Program-made: the position numbers and the translations under genes
Origin: Bacillota bacterium
GTDB lineage: Bacteria > Eremiobacterota > SpSt-956 > JAKJGF01
DNA: 14,484 nt
NCBI GenBank assembly: GCA_029555925.1
Contig: JAKPQU010000214.1
Coordinates: 1 to 14,484, forward strand
Direction of reading: 5' to 3'
Notes under the pieces: model-generated
The model's input: the letters and a program-made list of their open reading frames with translations, nothing else
Told to the model about the DNA's origin: nothing
The model's database searches: none
Shown here: one piece after another, positions 13,663-14,484 of the stretch
How the letters are laid out: the number at the start of each line of letters is the position of its first letter
Position numbering within the stretch: the stretch's first letter is position 1

Positions 13663-14166
13663 ATGGACTGGACAATCGAGCCAATGGAAAATTCCCATCT
13701 CTCTGAAGTTATGGAACTTGAAAAAAGGACCTATCCAGATTCCATATGGCCTGCCCCTCTTTTCTTCTGTGAAGTAAATCTGAATCCTTCCGGCATATAC
13801 TTTGTTGCTATCAAAGATGATAAAGTAATAGGTTATGCCGGTATGTGGCTAAAAATGAGACAGTGCCATATTACTACTGTAGTTGTAGATGAAAACCATA
13901 GAGGTAAAGGGACAGGCATGTCTCTTGTTATAAGGCTCCTCAGAGAGGCTATTAAATATAAAGCAAGTCATTCAATACTGGAAGTAAAAAAATCCAACGC
14001 AGTAGCAATAAAACTATATAAAAAACTCGGTTTCAAGGAAATAGGCATAAGAAAAAATTATTATGTGGAAGATAACGAAGATGCTGTCGTTATGTTTCTG
14101 GAAAATCTTAAAGGGAACAGCGTTAAAGAAAGACTTGAACAGTTATCAGTGAGCAGTGACCAGTGA
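13663..14166 (+). CDS. rimI: GNAT acetyltransferase, RimI-like (ribosomal protein S18 alanine N-acetyltransferase)
   Basis: From ATG 13663 the protein has 167 residues and begins as RimI usually does (MDWTIEPMENSHLSEVMELE). The GNAT fold is clear: VVVDENHRGKGTG with the acetyl-CoA-binding loop RGKGTG, then ILEVKKSNAVAIKLYKKLGF, typical of strand 5 and helix 4. RimI acetylates the N-terminus of S18 and often sits next to tsaB/tsaD, as here. An in-frame GTG at 13624 would add 13 residues encoded by GCGTCAC heptamers; it is 20 nt from the AAGGAG in tsaB, while the ATG is 59 nt away, so neither start is ideally placed. The last residues (SVSSDQ) and the stop come from a CAGTGAN array. Confidence 0.85.
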   Translation: MDWTIEPMENSHLSEVMELEKRTYPDSIWPAPLFFCEVNLNPSGIYFVAIKDDKVIGYAGMWLKMRQCHITTVVVDENHRGKGTGMSLVIRLLREAIKYKASHSILEVKKSNAVAIKLYKKLGFKEIGIRKNYYVEDNEDAVVMFLENLKGNSVKERLEQLSVSSDQ

Positions 14167-14168
14167 GC
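14144..14168. repeat. Heptamer array overlapping the rimI 3' end
   Basis: ATCAGTGAG, CAGTGAC and CAGTGAG units encode the last residues of rimI and its TGA stop. Confidence 0.8.
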
Positions 14169-14246
14169 AAAAACAAGTACAGTTCCAGGTAATTAGACTG
14201 TTTTATAGTGTAAGGTTCATTACTAACAATTTATCTTTAGCTATAA

Positions 14247-14341
14247 GGAATGGCAGTTAAATAAATGTCTCAAATATATTAATCGTGACGCGTAACGCGT
14301 AACGCGTGACGCGAGGAAAGAGACAATTAAATTTTCATTCC
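14247..14341. repeat. Palindromic element C with a heptamer core
   Basis: The core GTGACGC, GTAACGC, GTAACGC, GTGACGC (14284-14313) is flanked by imperfect inverted arms: GGAATGGCAGTTAAAT...TGTCTC on the left and, reversed, GGAATGAAAATTTAAT...TGTCTC on the right. The arms differ from those of element B, so the same heptamer core sits in two palindromic contexts. Confidence 0.6.
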
Positions 14342-14484
14342 TAAGTACCGTAACAGGTAAAAGGGTATCCATAAAAAGCTTCTGCCTGGCAGGCTCTGGA
14401 GAAGAAAAATTAGTTTTTTATATGGAATTAAAAATTAAATAAGGGCTAATTTATTGTCTGTAAAACAAATTAAATAAGGCAAAT
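14341..14484 (-). mobile_element. 211-bp element A, copy 3 (inverted, cut by window end)
   Basis: The reverse complement matches the right two-thirds of the 8766-9196 copies: CTAAGTACCGTAACAGGTAA, AAAAAGCTTCTGCCTGG, GAAGAAAAATTAG and TTTATTGTCTGTAAAAC. It carries TGCCTGGCA with a full pair where copies 1-2 have a wobble. It abuts element C directly. Confidence 0.75.

Overview
The window comes from an AT-rich bacterial chromosome, almost certainly from an uncultivated lineage. Housekeeping genes are spaced by repeat-rich intergenic DNA. The Orn/Lys/Arg decarboxylase - tmk - holB - ricT order resembles the yaaO-tmk-holB-yaaT block of Bacillota. However, six of the seven tRNA genes do not encode CCA, and a DUF151 bifunctional nuclease is present; neither is typical of Bacillota. 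I cannot name a phylum. Promoters read as TTGCAA or TTGCTT - 17 bp - TATAAT, Shine-Dalgarno sites are often clear, and TTG starts are common (SAM hydrolase, tmk, thrS).

Layout. (1) 1-895, minus strand: the N-terminal part of a GAF-domain sensor histidine kinase, cut by the window edge. (2) 896-1492: gene-poor spacer with heptamer arrays and a first copy of a dispersed palindromic element. (3) 1493-2715: a tight pair, a YjbQ-family protein and a SAM hydrolase. (4) 2867-7167: a decarboxylase, thymidylate kinase, DNA polymerase III delta-prime subunit and RicT. (5) 7216-8327, minus strand: a DUF151 nuclease followed by a coupled acidic zinc-ribbon protein of unknown role. (6) 8328-9327: about 1 kb of non-coding DNA with a minus-strand promoter, a second copy of the dispersed element and two tandem copies of a 211-bp inverted-repeat element. 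(7) 9328-9992: seven tRNA genes (Leu-GAG, Val-CAC, Asp, Phe, Gly-CCC, Cys, Val-GAC), ended by a strong terminator. (8) 10286-14166: thrS, tsaE, tsaB and rimI, a translation cluster. TsaE and TsaB serve t6A synthesis, which, like ThrRS, uses threonine. (9) 14167-14484: another palindromic heptamer element and a third, inverted copy of the 211-bp element, cut by the window end.

The unusual part is not a gene. Every protein-gene junction with a gap above about 50 bp holds tandem 7-bp repeats. Several sequence variants occur (GTGACGC/GTAACGC, GTGAAAA, GTGAGTA, CAGTGAN/CAGTTAT), mostly sharing a GTRA core. Arrays just after stop codons run in the GTGA/GTAA orientation and arrays just before starts run in the complementary TCAC/TTAC orientation, so most gaps are large dyads. 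Some arrays supply stop codons and C-terminal residues, one may be translated into an N-terminus, and two separate the start codon from the nearest Shine-Dalgarno-like site. Two copies of one element have the same flanks but differ by exactly one heptamer, which points to unit-number change. This resembles the short tandemly repeated heptamers (STRRs) described in cyanobacteria, but here it is tied to gene boundaries and inverted-repeat elements.
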